Origin: Aricia agestis
Lineage: Eukaryota > Arthropoda > Insecta > Lepidoptera > Lycaenidae
Assembly (NCBI RefSeq): GCF_905147365.1
Contig: NC_056428.1
Span: 25,822,001 to 25,886,000 of the forward strand
Reading direction: 5' to 3'
Length of the DNA stretch: 64,000 nucleotides
Shown: positions 9,963 to 20,765 of the stretch, in pieces
Numbering within the stretch: the first letter of the stretch is position 1
Layout of the letters: each line of letters opens with the position of its first letter
Position numbers and translations under genes: made by a program
Notes under the pieces: generated by a model
What the model saw: the letters and a program-made list of their open reading frames with translations, nothing else
Told to the model about the DNA's origin: nothing
The model's database searches: none

Positions 9963-10248
9963 ATAGATGTTCCGCGCGGCTTCGCTTGCGTTATTTAGGA
10001 ATTTCGCGCGACCGTACATTTTTCCGAAAAAAATTTCATATAATTTCCCCCGTTTTTTCCGCATTCTCCTCTATTTCTTCGCTCCTATTAGTCTGAGCGT
10101 GATAAAATATAGCCTATAGCCTTCCTCGATAAATGGGCTATCTAACACTGAAAGAATTTTTCAAATCGGACCAGTAGTTCCTGAGATTAGCGCGTTCAAA
10201 CAAACAAACAAACTAACAAACTCTGCAGAATTATAATATTAGTATAGA
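9963..10248 (-). mobile_element. Non-autonomous Helitron, ~286 bp
   Basis: On minus it starts TCTATACTAATATTATAATT (complement of 10229-10248) and ends in a GC-rich gcgaagccgcgcggaacat followed by CTAT, a decayed CTAG. Internal words ggctatctaacactgaaag and gcgttcaaacaaacaaac recur in the Helitron-derived blocks at 13997, 28783, 39440 and 43530. Confidence 0.7.
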
Positions 10249-10339
10249 TTACGTATATTACGTATGAGAATTTCGATGGTACCCACCCTCTTAAATTATT
10301 AACTTTATGCATCTAGTTGAAAATCATGTTTAAAATGGC

Positions 10340-10390
10340 GACCTTGCAATTTAAATTGAACTTCCGAAGTTCAATTTAAATTGCAAGGTC
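10340..10390. repeat. Perfect palindrome, 25-bp arms with one central base
   Basis: 10340-10364 and 10366-10390 are exact complements, separated only by c10365. Each arm carries ttgcaatttaaattgaac or its complement. Confidence 0.9.
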
Positions 10391-11549
10391 GAAACTTGAT
10401 CTAGACTAGAATTTAGTGAGGGCAGTTGAAGGCTGAGGATCTTAGGTTGCCGCAACCGGAAAGTCTGGCATACAATATCTTCGAAAAAGGTCGGAAATTG
10501 GACAGCCCTGGATCGTTGGCCGGATTCGCGGAAGGCCGCTTTACCTGAGCCCTAACAGCCCATTGTGGGGCGAACAAAGAATGGGTTTCGGTTTTAAACG
10601 GCTTATATATGCGGAGGCGCCTCGTGTCTAGGATGTTCTCAAATCTCAGTATTCAGTAACCTAGCTGCGAACTTTGCAGCCTTTTTTATCTCTGAATAAT
10701 GAATAGATATAGACTTTTGTTATTTTAATTCATGGATAGGTTGATATTTAAATTCATAAATTTCTTGGTGCTGTTGCCAAAAATGAAAATAAGATATTAC
10801 TCGTGTACAATTGTATCTATTATGATTCGAGCAACAGATACCATTATGTATTTTCAACACGAGATGCTAACTATATTATGTATGCAATGCCTGGTTATGG
10901 AAGGTTTTTTTAAGAGTTTATTTAAACAGCATTTGATACTTAACGTAAGCCAGTCAGAGGCGTTAGTGAATAGATAAACTCCGATCAAAAATCCTGCTCA
11001 TATAAATTCTCGTCTAATTAAAGAATAGAAATGTTACCCTTTTTACCTATTGAGCTAATGAAATTGTACGCATGAACGTTGTAAATCACTGGGTAACTGA
11101 AGCCCTGTGAGCAGTGAGGCTCGCTTATTAGAATCGATGCCTCGATGCCTATTTCCTGTCAATTTTCCATAAACCAATTACGGCTAATATTGATTTTGCA
11201 TACAACTGAGGATGGCCTTTTATACCCCTTCTTTGGCGTGAGCACTGAGCAGTGAGGACACAAAATGTGTTATCCATGATTTGACCTGTGTTTTTTGGAA
11301 TCTGGACCAGTTTCATAAGCTTTGAAAATGTTGGGATTTCTTAGCACCCTATAAATATTACGGTTTCAGTTCGTCTTGAACTGAAACCATTCATGCGTTT
11401 CTGAGATTGATCATGAGTAGGGGCTGTATGGTATGCTATAATAGGTAAAAGTGGCAAAGCTAGTAGCCAGGTCGAATACATTCAATGTCTAATATTTTGA
11501 GTTCTTACCTACTCTTAACACCAAGTTTTAAAAACGTAAACTTTTACAG

Positions 11550-11633
11550 CGTTACTGGTACGAGCCTACAGAGTGCCAGCGCAACCGACCTCAAGGAATC
11601 TGGCGAAGGACCGGCTACGGGTGGCGCTTGGAG
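11550..11633 (+). CDS. Imp: Imp exon 3: 84-nt in-frame, probably cassette, exon in RRM1-RRM2 linker
   Basis: Acceptor cttttacag and donor gag/gtaagt bound 84 nt. The first base completes the Thr codon begun in exon 2 (AC+C); the reading then goes VTGTSLQSASATDLKESGEG, on through a Gly/Ala-rich end to Trp, and stops with AG left over. Because 84 is a multiple of three and both edges are phase 2, the exon can be included or skipped without changing frame. The coding strand is open, the composition is hydrophilic, and both neighbours are phase compatible. The segment is not part of a conserved RRM fold; it would lengthen the linker and may be isoform specific. I do not recall this peptide with certainty, so exon status rests on frame and splice sites. 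Confidence 0.75.
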
Positions 11634-11934
11634 GTAAGTACCAGGATATTACAGTAGAAGATTGTACACTTGTACAGTATGTTTAATAGCTCACACCACA
11701 CTTTGACTCTTAAATTACCCATCCATCTCTTATACTATCCATACCATCTGACTATGTACTTACTTTTTTATTTTTCTGAGGAGTCATCGTGTGTTTGTGG
11801 TTACCTTATGAATTGTACCCATTTTGTCTTTTAACTATTTTATCTTTTCTCAATTCTCATGCGAGAAGCGATGATAAAGTATTACTGTGGTATAATTACC
11901 GAGTAACTTAGCAATCTGTCCACTAAACACTCTT

Positions 11935-12740
11935 CTATGTGGTCACCGTACCGGTGGCCACTTATTACACCGGCCGGCCGCGGCGCGGCGGCGCGGTGCA
12001 ATGAGGAGACTCGATCAAAGCTCGCCAGTCACCGGTGTCAGTTAATGAGTCGTACACTTGAAGGGTTTGCAACCCCGCAGCGGGTGATGAAGTTGTGTGC
12101 GTACTACTTCGACTATTACGTTTGACGATCGATAAGTAACATCCCAATATGCGACATAAATTGCAGAAGCTATGCTATTTGCATAGACAAAAACGTTTTT
12201 GTGCGATAGAATCCTGCCTCCATACTTTGGCTCATAATGGAGTAATACGATTAGAAATGTGTCGAGGAGCATAATACTGTTAGTCGATTGTTTTATTACT
12301 GAAGAGTGAAGACATCTTCGCAATCGTGGTAGCAATCTTCGTAATGTCGAAACTTTGTTTAAAGTTGTGTGTGACGTAGCGACAGTCAATTCATTTTTAG
12401 TTTTTAGTTGCCACTTGTCTTGTTCTGCCCAGTATCTTCTGGTATAGTAGCTTCATAATACCAACTACCAACGTATATATAACCCGTTAGAACAATCGTA
12501 GGTAAACAATTTCTTTCCCATGAAAGCTTAGGTCTTTTCAGCGATCGCTATCTTGCAAGTTGCAACACGTAATAGCTCCATAGTTCACGGTGGCTCGGTC
12601 AATCGTACGCGGTACGGCGGCGGCGTACCCTTTTATACCAGTATCACTTGTTGCGTCAACCTCGTGGCCGCAAATTGTCGTTTCCGTACTTGTTGCCGAT
12701 ATAAAGCGCTGCTGCTGCTTTCAGTATTTAGATTTTAGAC
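11935..12740. promoter_or_regulatory. Two GC-rich islets in Imp intron (possible regulatory DNA)
   Basis: Bases 11935-12110 (accggccggccgcggcgcgg) and 12550-12740 (gtacggcggcggcgtac) stand out as CpG-rich within AT-rich intron. The second ends with tataaagcg about 20 bases before tcagt, a loose TATA plus arthropod-initiator arrangement with tighter spacing than normal. They lie within 1.1 kb downstream of exon 3 and could be an enhancer or minor promoter. Nothing coding is recognisable. Confidence 0.25.
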
Positions 12741-12941
12741 AGCAAGTCCCTATGTCTGTATAAGCACATAATTGTTTCACTTAGTATATTTAGGGTTTTA
12801 TCCTTTTCCGATGCGTTAAATAAATAAATAGGTACTTAGTTAATTTTATTATTATGATTTGGACAATGGACCTACATTATAAAGAAACATGACACAAAAA
12901 CAAAATATTAAAACCAAGATGTAATACAATCACAGAATATA

Positions 12942-13107
12942 CAGTGTGTAACAAATATAAGTGATAATACTTTAGGATGTGTACGTGTTTCTTGTTTTTT
13001 TTTTCACTTTTGCAAGGGCAAGGGCCCGAGCGTCACGAGTTTCCCCATACAAAAGTGAAAAAAAAATTGGTCTTTCAGCGCTGCTACTTTCACAGTGAAC
13101 TCTCTAC
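12942..13107. mobile_element. CAGGGTGTAAC-type MITE, right end missing
   Basis: Begins after TA with cagtgtgtaacaaatataag, runs through gggcccgagcgtcacgag and ctttcagcgctgctacttt, and stops inside agttcactgtgaaag's complement. Compare the full copy at 30219-30476. Confidence 0.7.
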
Positions 13108-13624
13108 TATTGCACTAAAAAAAAACATTTTACATCTTTAATATTTTTCTTATGAATATAAGGGTTATTTTTTATTTTCTTGAATTTTGAAATTTGACTA
13201 GTTAGGTAGTCGATGAAAATGTCTGTACTTACGATTAAGTATATATGTAATATCTGGCGGCACGGCAGTGCCCTCTCCAAGTCGAGCAAAAAAGCGGCAC
13301 GGCCCGGGTACTATCCTTTTCTCGAACCAATTCAAGCTCTATTTGACCTTATAACTTCATTGTGGATATGTGAACAAGCCTGAATTTTCAGTTGTTAAGC
13401 AAGCATTGTATAAACACGGTATATTTAAAATTTTATTCAATTTGCACCAGTAGTTTAAGAACTGTAACTTGTTAAAGTTTCTTAATTTTGTCACTGACTG
13501 ACTGACTGACCGATCACCAAAAGTCTAAGGCACTTCTAACAGACATAGAACCCTCAAATTTAAAATGTGTTTACTTCAAATTTTAGTGTTTACTATCTAA
13601 ATCAAGGAAAAATTTAAATATTTC

Positions 13625-13990
13625 AAAATTTCTGTCCAGTTTTTTAGATACACTAACTTTGTAAATAACTTTGTAATCCCATATAAATGTATAAGATTAC
13701 AAAGTTACATTTGCGGTTTATGAATCATTGTACGGTTTGTACCGTGTCAATATCTCCCGTTTATCGTCGGTAGAGAGATATTTAGCTAGTGTTTAGGGTC
13801 ATAATTAAGGGAAAACCTAATAAACATTTTATAATTACTGTCCATTTTTCTTCTTCTTTCTCTAACTTCGTGAATAACTTTGTAATCCCATATACATGTA
13901 TAAGATTACATTTTGTGAATCATTGTACCGGTACCATCGATATTTCCGTACGTATATTCGAAGGAGTAATAGTTGTAGATAGGTATCTAT
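13625..13990. repeat. Imperfect direct duplication, ~200-bp offset
   Basis: taactttgtaatcccatata and tgtataagattaca plus gaatcattgtac occur at about 13664 and again at about 13873. The two halves have diverged by substitutions and short indels. A CTGA tetramer run (13492-13508) precedes them. Confidence 0.5.
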
Positions 13991-13996
13991 ATACTA

Positions 13997-14288
13997 CTAG
14001 ATGTCCCGCGCGGCTTCGCCCGCGTAAATTAGAAATTTTACAGAATCCGTAGGTACATTTTCCCATAAAAAATATTTCCCCCGTTTTTCCCACATTTTCC
14101 TGAGTTTCTTCTGTCGTATTAGTCTTAGAGTAATAATATAATATAACCTTCTCGATAAATGATGAGTCTTACTCGATAAATGATCTATCTAACACTGAGA
14201 TAAGTTTTTAAATCGGACCTGTAGTTTCTGAGATTGACGCGTTCAAGCAAACATACTCTTCAGGTTTATAATATTAGGTAGATATAGA
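13997..14288 (-). mobile_element. Non-autonomous Helitron, ~290 bp
   Basis: CTAG at 13997-14000 follows A13996; on minus the 3' end is gcgaagccgcgcgggacatCTAG. The 5' end at about 14288 is a disturbed TCTATATCTACCTAATATTA. Internal blocks match 9963-10248. Confidence 0.7.
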
Positions 14289-14357
14289 TTTTTTTTAATT
14301 ATCGCTTGACAAACTCGAGTCTCGATCTAAAAGACTATGAAATGGTATAATATGGTA

Positions 14358-14381
14358 GTGATGATGATGATGATGATGATG
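14358..14381. repeat. (GAT)n microsatellite
   Basis: About eight GAT units in a row. Confidence 0.85.
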
Positions 14382-14529
14382 AAGAATGTAATTTGCATAG
14401 TAGCATATGCTTTCTGTTCTTAAAACAACGCCGAAACTCCCAAACTTGTATCTATAAAGAATCAGGAATTCTCACAGCACCTTCCGAACCACGGTATACC
14501 AGGTATATCTCGGTGCAAAATCTTACTTG

Positions 14530-14785
14530 TTGGTAGCATATGCTTAGAATACTTCTCACGAAACCGAAGTCACCATATGTTTCCCTATAAGTTTTGAGGA
14601 GTTCCCTCGATTACTTATGGATCCTTCATCAGATCACCACTTTTCTGAATATAATACCAAATTGGGATGATACCCTATATACCAAAAGAAAAATTTTGAA
14701 AATCGGTTAACAAACGGCGGAGTAATCGTTGAATATAAGAAAACGAACATAACACCTCCCCCATTTTGAAAGTCGGTTAAAATTG
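14530..14785 (-). repeat. Dispersed repeat of the aaccgactt family, inverted
   Basis: Ends on plus with cattttgaaagtcggttaa, the complement of the aaccgacttccaaaa start. Interior words ggagttccctcgattactta and gatcaccactttt match the 60056-60300 copy in inverse. Confidence 0.5.
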
Positions 14786-14889
14786 TAGCCTATGTGTTAT
14801 TTATTTAATATTTTAATCAGCACATGAATTGAATAACAAAATTTTTTTCAAATTAATCGTAGCACCATCTGTCAGGACAAACTAAAATT

Positions 14890-14995
14890 GAAATAGAATA
14901 ATATTGAATGCTCATCGCATTCAATATTATTCTATTTCTGGAATGTTTTACATTAGATCCGGCGCCGTCCGCCGGATCTAATGTAAAACATTCCA
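14890..14995. repeat. Two abutting perfect hairpins (22-bp and 26-bp arms)
   Basis: Hairpin one: arms 14890-14911 and 14917-14938, loop tcatc. Hairpin two starts on the very next base: arms 14939-14964 and 14970-14995, loop ccgtc. All 48 base pairs are perfect. The first is AT-rich (aataatattgaatgc); the second has a GC-rich tip (gatccggcg). Confidence 0.9.
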
Positions 14996-15188
14996 AAATC
15001 AACAACTCCTTATAAATAAGAAATTAATTGAAAAAACATTTTCCAGTAGACCAAACTGTAAATCTAAACCATTCTCGAATCTCCACGAACACACACAAAA
15101 AATTTCATCAAAATTGGTCCAGTCGTTTAGGAGGAGTTCAGTCACATACACACGCACACAAGAAATATATATATTAAGATATGAAGCA

Positions 15189-15385
15189 CTAGCTTTTGCC
15201 CGCGGCTTTGCTCGGGTAGAATTAAAAAATCGCGTAACATACGAATATTCTTGTAAACCTCCTTTGGAAACCTGACGTTATTTCCAAGACCAACTAAGTC
15301 TTCGTCAAAAATCAAGTCGATTAGTTGCTTCGCTAGGCCGTGAAGGAAGGACAATCAAACAAACACACTTTCGCATTTATAATGA
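15189..15385 (-). mobile_element. Short Helitron, ~197 bp
   Basis: A15188 is followed by CTAGCTTTTGCCCGCGGCTT; on minus this is a Helitron 3' end. The 5' end reads TCATTATAAATGCGAAAGTG on minus (15366-15385). It directly abuts the next Helitron fragment. Confidence 0.65.
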
Positions 15386-15524
15386 CTAGAGATCGCCCAA
15401 TTGTCGAAATTCGACCTTAGTCTAGGACTACAGCTACCTATATTTTGTAAAAAAATATTGACTTTATCATATTTTTTTCAACTCTTGCCTCTGGGACTCA
15501 GCTGATCTCAGACTGGTCCATGTC
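15386..15524 (-). mobile_element. Helitron fragment (gtcgaaattcgac subfamily), 3' end only
   Basis: CTAG at 15386 is followed by agatcgcccaattgtcgaaa. On minus the hairpin gtcgaatttcgac precedes gggcgatctCTAG. The same subfamily is complete at 51085-51565 (+) and decayed at 58705-59198 (-). It stops at about 15524, where LINE sequence begins. Confidence 0.6.
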
Positions 15525-16654
15525 CCTCAAAGCCAGGCTATTTGTGATAAAGCTGGTTGAAGTGTTGTCGAATGCACCTTCAATGTCTAGAAAGACACAG
15601 AGCGCAATCTCTTTATCTTCAATTGCTCTATCAATGCGATCTACTAGGTCCATTAGAGCCGTTTCAGTAGATTTGCCTTTTTGGTAGGCATGTTGTCTTT
15701 CATGCAGAGGCTTTTTAGTGAGATAGGTGTCCCTTATGTGTAGGTTGACCACCTTCTCCATCGTTTTGAGCATGAAAGAGGTGAGGCTGATTGGTCTGTA
15801 GGACTTCGGTAAAGCCTTATCTCTGTCCCCACTCTTTGGTATGTAGGACACCTTTACCTTTGTCGATGCCAATGGGATGTAGCCCCACGCGAAACTTGCT
15901 CTGAATATTTTCAGTAGCACTGGGAGGATAATGTCCTTGCCCTGTTGGAGGAGGGCCGGAAATATGTTATCCTCGCCGCCGGTCTTGTAAGGCTTGAAGC
16001 TGTCAATTGCCCATTTGACTCGGTCAGGCTTGAAGATCGTAGAAGCTCTTCTCCAGTCGTCAGACGATGGTCTGGTTTTAATAGTCGTATGGGAGAAGGC
16101 TTCGTTACTTTCGAGATGGATACTGTTGGGGAAGTGTACGTCGGCTAGTAATCTTAGCGTTTCTTCCGCTCTTTTAGTATAAGTACCATCTCGCCTCTTT
16201 AGAGTGCTGGGATGGGAGCTAGGGGCCTTCGATATTACTTTATATAATCTGGAGGTTTGCGAGGTGTTATTCACTTCCTCACAGAACCTTGCCCAAGAAC
16301 GTCTTTTGGCCTTCCTTAACTCCCTATTAAACGTCGTCAGGGCGGTTCTGTATGCCTCCCAGTTCCCGTCTCTTTTGGCCCTGTTAAACAGAGCTCGAGT
16401 CTCTTTCCTGAGTCGTGCCAGAGTACCGCTCCACCAAGGTACGTTACGTTACGTTTACCTGACGTCTTTTTAATAGGACAACTTCTGAGGTAGGCATCAT
16501 TCAAACCAATCTCCAGCTCTCCTACCGTTAGTTCTAGTTGCTCTACAGTCTTAACAGCTTTGTTGATTGCTGTGAGGTTTAACTGCAATTCCTCCCTGAA
16601 TACGCTCCAGTTTGTGACCTTTGGGTTCCTATAAGTCACTTCTTCACCAGGCAT
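15525..16654 (-). pseudogene. Partial reverse transcriptase of the LOA-like LINE
   Basis: The frame 16274-15498 carries the RT fingers and first palm blocks: KVSYIPKSGDRDKALPKSYR, PISLTSFMLKTMEKVV, HAYQKGKSTETALMDLV and CVFLDIEGAFDNTS, where the D of FLD is the first catalytic Asp. It ends shortly after, before the YxDD block. The frame 16654-16337 holds the endonuclease-RT linker (NPKVTNWSVFREELQLNL, VTYLGGAVLWHDSG). A frameshift lies near 16430-16460, where acgtt is repeated. Not functional. Confidence 0.85.
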
Positions 16655-17276
16655 ACTGTTGTGTATATCAAACCTGATGTAACAGTGATCGGACAGTGAG
16701 TTGTCGTCCGATACATGCCAGTTGCAGGCGCGATGCCGTATAGGGCCTGTACAAACTGTAATGTCAAGGACCTCTGTCTCAGTGGGTTGATAAACGTTGG
16801 TTTAGTACCCTGATTCAAGGTGTGGAGGTTGTTAGTAAGCAAGAAGTCAAATAGTTTCTCACCTCTGGAGTTTACGTCGGTGCTGCCCCAACTTGTGTGT
16901 TGTGAGTTGCAATCGCTTCCCAGGATAAGTTGGATGCGCTGATTCCCGACGTAGGCTATTACCGGTGATAGCTGCGTTGTGGGGTCCTGACTTCCTGAGT
17001 GTCTCCAGGAAGATAAGCGGAGCAAACCATCAGTCTGCCTGCAGTCCCGCCGGGCTCCTCGATAAACGCAGCTACTGTGTCATCTGTACATAAGCAAGAG
17101 ACATACAAAAATTTCATCCTCTTGCTAAAGAGGATGCAGGATCTGGGCCTCTGGCCATGCTGAAAATAAAGTACGTTACCTGCCAGTCCAAGGCCCATCA
17201 CCGTGTTCCGATTGACCCACGGTTCTTGGATTAAAAATATCGAGCGCCTCGCGAATGCACTTCTGACAGAGCACAT
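16636..17276 (-). pseudogene. APE-type endonuclease domain of the LOA-like LINE
   Basis: Two overlapping frames (17276-16959, 17025-16636). The first gives IFLIQEPWVNRN with the catalytic-type Glu; the second LILGSDCNSQHTSWGSTDVN, the GDxNxHHxxWG-type motif of apurinic endonuclease-like LINE domains, then LHTLNQGTKPTF. In an active element this domain nicks target DNA to prime reverse transcription. The frameshift between the halves inactivates it. Confidence 0.85.
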
Positions 17277-17639
17277 CGGTGGCAGCCTTCGCGTGTCGTA
17301 AGTTGACTTACTTTAATCATTTTTTTTTTTTAGTGTAATTGTGGAGTTTATTTGTGGAGTGTGCTGCGAACTGTGTGTTTATGTGTTGTGTTGTGTGTTT
17401 AGGTTGAGTGGTGTATGTTGGGTAGACGGAGCAGGGGGTTTCGAGCTGCTTTGCGACTGGAGTGCTCCTGCGCTAGTGAGGGTAGCTGAGCTGGCTTCCC
17501 CACCGCGCAGGCGCCTCCAGTGCCGCCGCGTCCGCGTCCGCCACGGGACTGCCCAGGCTTACCCCTACTCACGGTTGCCCCTTGCCGGGGAACTTGAGGT
17601 CTGGGATTAGTCTGCGCAGCCGGGCGCCCGCCTCCCCTG

Positions 17640-18854
17640 CTAGTGTGTGCGTGCATGTGCGGTGTTTGCACGTGTGGAGTGTTGGGCTGGGCACTGTGAG
17701 TGGCAGATGATATGCTGCTGCTGCCAGCTTCTGGTGGCACCGTTCCTCCATACCCTATCGGGTTGAGGAGAGGCGCTGGTTGTCGTCCCTTTTGTGAGGT
17801 TAGGGGTAGCCGTTGCTCTTGCAGACCCTACAGGGTCTGGTAAGAGTGCCGGTTTTGGTCCCTTCAGGCGAAGCTGAACTCGGTTAAAGCCGAAGTAAAG
17901 CTGGAAGTTCCGCTCGGAGAGTAGGTTAATCGCAGATTCGTCGAAAGAAAAGGTGAAGGTTTGCCCCTTTCCATCGAATTTCCTGCTGACTACTCTCCAT
18001 CGCGGGATTCCCATGCCACCATTCTGCGAGATTAGTCGCTTGAGGATTCCTCCCTCGTCAACTCAAGATCAGGAACCCACGCCGTAGCGTAACGGGGCTT
18101 GGGCAGTTCCGCCTCGTCAACGACGCGGAGGACTGCTCCATCCCAGGGATGGATCATGTCTATCAACCGCGCCAGCCACTGCTTAGAGGCAGCGTCGACG
18201 CAGGTGAAGACAAGTCCACCAGATCTGTGGGCGCATCCTATCAACTGTGGTCCCTCTCCCTCCGGTTGGTCGTCACTCGTCGATGACTCGAAGAACGCAT
18301 TTCTTCAACTCCTCGGCGTTCTCCTGCGAGAGAGGGCCCCCAGCATCGAGGATGCCCAATTGCCCACACGAATTGCACTCGCCGCCTCACTGAAACTCGG
18401 CTTGGGCGCCTGAGCACTATTGTGCTTGGCTGCCTTCGTCGGTCTTTCTTGAGTTGGCGGTGTCAGAGAGCTGCCGTTTGGAGCTCGTACGCTTCTCCAA
18501 CTCCTCGGCATACTCAGGAAACTCACTGAGTGGTTTCTGACAAAGGGTCTTCGCCTCTTCGAGGCTCTTACCCCTCGCCATCCACCACTCAATGCGTCTC
18601 TTGGCCGCCCCACTGAGTTGCCTTCTTCTTATCTTAGGGGCGTTAGCGGAAGCGCCAGCCCCAGCCTGAGAAGAGGAAGGTGCAGAAGCGCTAGTTGTTG
18701 CGGGGTCGGAGGGGGTGCCAGACACAGTAGTGTCCTCTGCCCCGACAGACCCAGCCAATAAATGGTCCTCGGCTACGCCGACTTCCATCGCCTCCGTGGA
18801 GCATAGAGCTTCCAGTTCGGCCACTAGAATATCCTGGTCTTTATCAGAATCCAT
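17640..18854 (-). pseudogene. ORF1 of the LOA-like LINE (DUF4780-type), frameshifted
   Basis: Likely start is the Met at 18854-18852 (MDSDKDQDILVAELEAL). The N-terminal frame to 18417 is acidic and Ser/Ala-rich, then basic (RRRQLSGAAKRRIEWWMARG). The frame 18244-18032 gives GGLVFTCVDAASKQWLARLI and VVDEAELPKPRYATAWVP. The frame 18014-17640 gives GIPRWRVVSRKFDGKGQTFT and FGFNRVQLRLKG. These blocks in this order match the DUF4780 region found in ORF1 proteins of insect LINEs, presumed RNA-binding. At least two frameshifts. Confidence 0.75.
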
Positions 18855-20107
18855 AGAATTCCCACGAGAAGCTAGGAAAATAAAAGGTCCACCCCCACAG
18901 AGCCCCGCTTGCAAGGGTAAGGCTATTTACACCTCGAGGTCGCTTGGTATCGAGGGTCCTCCGTTCATGGCTGACTTCCCCCAGCCACGCATCCTTCGGC
19001 ACGGGTCGGATAACACCGATTGGATTGGGTTTTTGTTGTCGAGTTGAGTTCTGGTCTGGGTCAGGGCATTAGAACCAAACACAGACTAGACCTCAACCCA
19101 AACCAGACCGACTGATCCCGAATCTGACAACAGCTTATCGTCGCCGTCCGAGGGAGGAGACGCACCAGACTGCCCATCGAGACTTGGCTGTTTACACAAC
19201 CAGTCCCGATAGGGTGAGCCTAGCTCGCCTCCCCCCCCCTGAACGGTGGCGACGCCACAGTCAGGTCCGAGGTCAGCCGGTCCGCCGGTCGATCGGCCGC
19301 CCGCTTGCCACATCCGCCAGATGTTTAAAGCGAGCGTTGCCCGGGGTCACGATTACTTCACCAGAATTCAGAATACCACTGACGTACAGATTTGATCCGT
19401 TAGTCAGGTGGCACCGAGAGACTGGAGAAGTATTCGTGCACACTTGGAGGTAACCGGAAATCGCCCCCTATAGATATTAGTATGGATATTGGTCATATTG
19501 GATGTCCAAGTTGATCTATTTATTTAAAGTAAAAGATTTTTAATAGTGATATGACAATAACTTACGTAATAACTTGAGACAGAAGGTCCCCTAGGTAGGG
19601 GCTGAATAAATTAACCGACTGGCATTGCATTGATCTCATAAATTTTTACGGTATAAAAACAGAGTTGCGAGACTTGGTTTTTTTACAGGATGTTTTTGAT
19701 GGGATTTTATTTACATGGTTACAATATATGTACACATACATAATACAAGATGTAATGGAGCTTTATCAGACATAGACAAAAACAAAACATTGCATACAGC
19801 GAGCGTCGCGCGTCTGTATGATCTTTTTATTGGTTCAGGAATCAGGAGTGTATCGTTGTTTTTTTGTCTGCGGATTAGCTTGCTAGGGCTGAGGCGATTT
19901 AAGACCTAGGGTTACTTGATGAGATATTTTCAAGCCTTTGAATTGGTTATGTTTCTAGGTACTTTATGACCTCTCCATTTTTTTCTTCCCAATATTTTAA
20001 ACTGAGTGGGGAGCAGGGTTTTTTGAAATCTAATTCCCTGGGTCGATTAAATCGATCATTCCACTTGACACCACCAAAACGACACCACCGGTTGTGTACT
20101 TGTGTCA

Positions 20108-20536
20108 TATCGAATCTCTAGTCCACATGACACCACCGACTATTAGTGATGACTGATGTCACATAGTTAGTTAGTAGCTTAGTGGTTGATATGAAAACTC
20201 CAATTAGCTATATCCACACTGTGCACTTTCATCTTCAATTTTCGTCATCAACTTTCATATTGGCGCATTCAATAATTGAATGCGTCAAGGAACGCAACGC
20301 CAATATTGTCATTTTTGAAGTTTTGGATACGGTCAGCCGTCAGAGGGCATGCGTCGCGGGCATGCCTCAAGTTTGCTGTTGACTGCGCTATAACGCATCG
20401 GCATGCCCTTGACGCACAGGAAAAGGCACAGTGTGGACAAAGCTATTAAGTTTAAGCAGTCAAGTTCATATTTATCTGTCACTCAAATGATCATGTTGAC
20501 ATCATTAGGGCGATGTCACATGGACTAGAGTTTCCA
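20108..20536. mobile_element. Nested foldback elements around 20.1-20.5 kb
   Basis: ctctagtccacatgacacca (20115) is inverted as atgtcacatggactagagtt (20513), giving an outer element. Inside, 20199-20447 has its own ends: tagctatatccacactgtgc against cacagtgtggacaaagctat. The core of the inner element holds two short pairs (tattggcgcattcaataatt, gaatgcgtcaaggaacgc). No protein frame is convincing. Confidence 0.6.
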
Positions 20537-20539
20537 TAA

Positions 20540-20582
20540 TCTATACTAATATTATAAATGCGAAAGTATCTCTGTATGTCTC

Positions 20583-20617
<35 letters not shown>

Positions 20618-20745
20618 CGCTTTCACGCCAAAACTACTGAACCGATTGCAATGAAATTTTGTACACAGTTATTCTAGAGTCTGAGAAAGGACATAGGCTA
20701 CATTTTGATGCGGGAAAATATCTTATTTCCATGAAAATATCGATG
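20540..20745 (+). mobile_element. Helitron 5' end with (CTGT)n run
   Basis: A20539 is followed by TCTATACTAATATTATAAAT, the Helitron 5' consensus in this window, then a tctgtctgtctg run and ttcacgccaaaactactgaa. The element is cut off at the SINE near 20766. Confidence 0.6.
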
Positions 20746-20765
20746 AAAATTACTTCGCATTGCGC

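Larger units (their letters stand above)
7921..11549 (+). other. Imp: Imp intron 2
   Basis: Donor gtaagt at 7921, acceptor acttttacag at 11549. It holds the Helitron fragments at 8425-8955, a hairpin MITE, a foldback element at 9582-9726, a Helitron at 9963-10248 and a perfect palindrome at 10340. Bases 10391-11549 contain a GC-richer part at 10490-10620 and a short hairpin (11362-11388, 11-bp arms) but nothing I can name. Confidence 0.75.
15525..19466 (-). mobile_element. Jockey/LOA-like LINE, 3' part missing
   Basis: A 3.9-kb minus-strand non-LTR element: GC-rich leader (about 19466-18860), ORF1 with a DUF4780-type domain, an APE-type endonuclease, then RT cut off after the first catalytic block. 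Frames are shifted several times. The region 3' of the RT palm, including the YxDD motif and tail, is absent; the break at 15525 abuts the Helitron fragment. The order ORF1, endonuclease, RT with FLDIEGAFDNTS points to a Jockey-superfamily (LOA-like) element. Clade is inferred from remembered motifs, not from a tree. Confidence 0.85.

Noticed and set aside
10600..10660. Promoter (tatatatg and tcagt pair) in Imp intron 2
   Set aside because: About 42 bases apart, too far for a TATA-initiator pair, and no exon follows.
12690..12725. Core promoter tataaag plus tcagt
   Set aside because: Spacing of about 20-24 bases is shorter than the usual ~30, and no downstream exon is apparent; kept only as a weak regulatory note.
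16204..18413. Plus-strand frames over the second LINE
   Set aside because: Antisense to endonuclease, RT and ORF1 motifs; compositional shadows.
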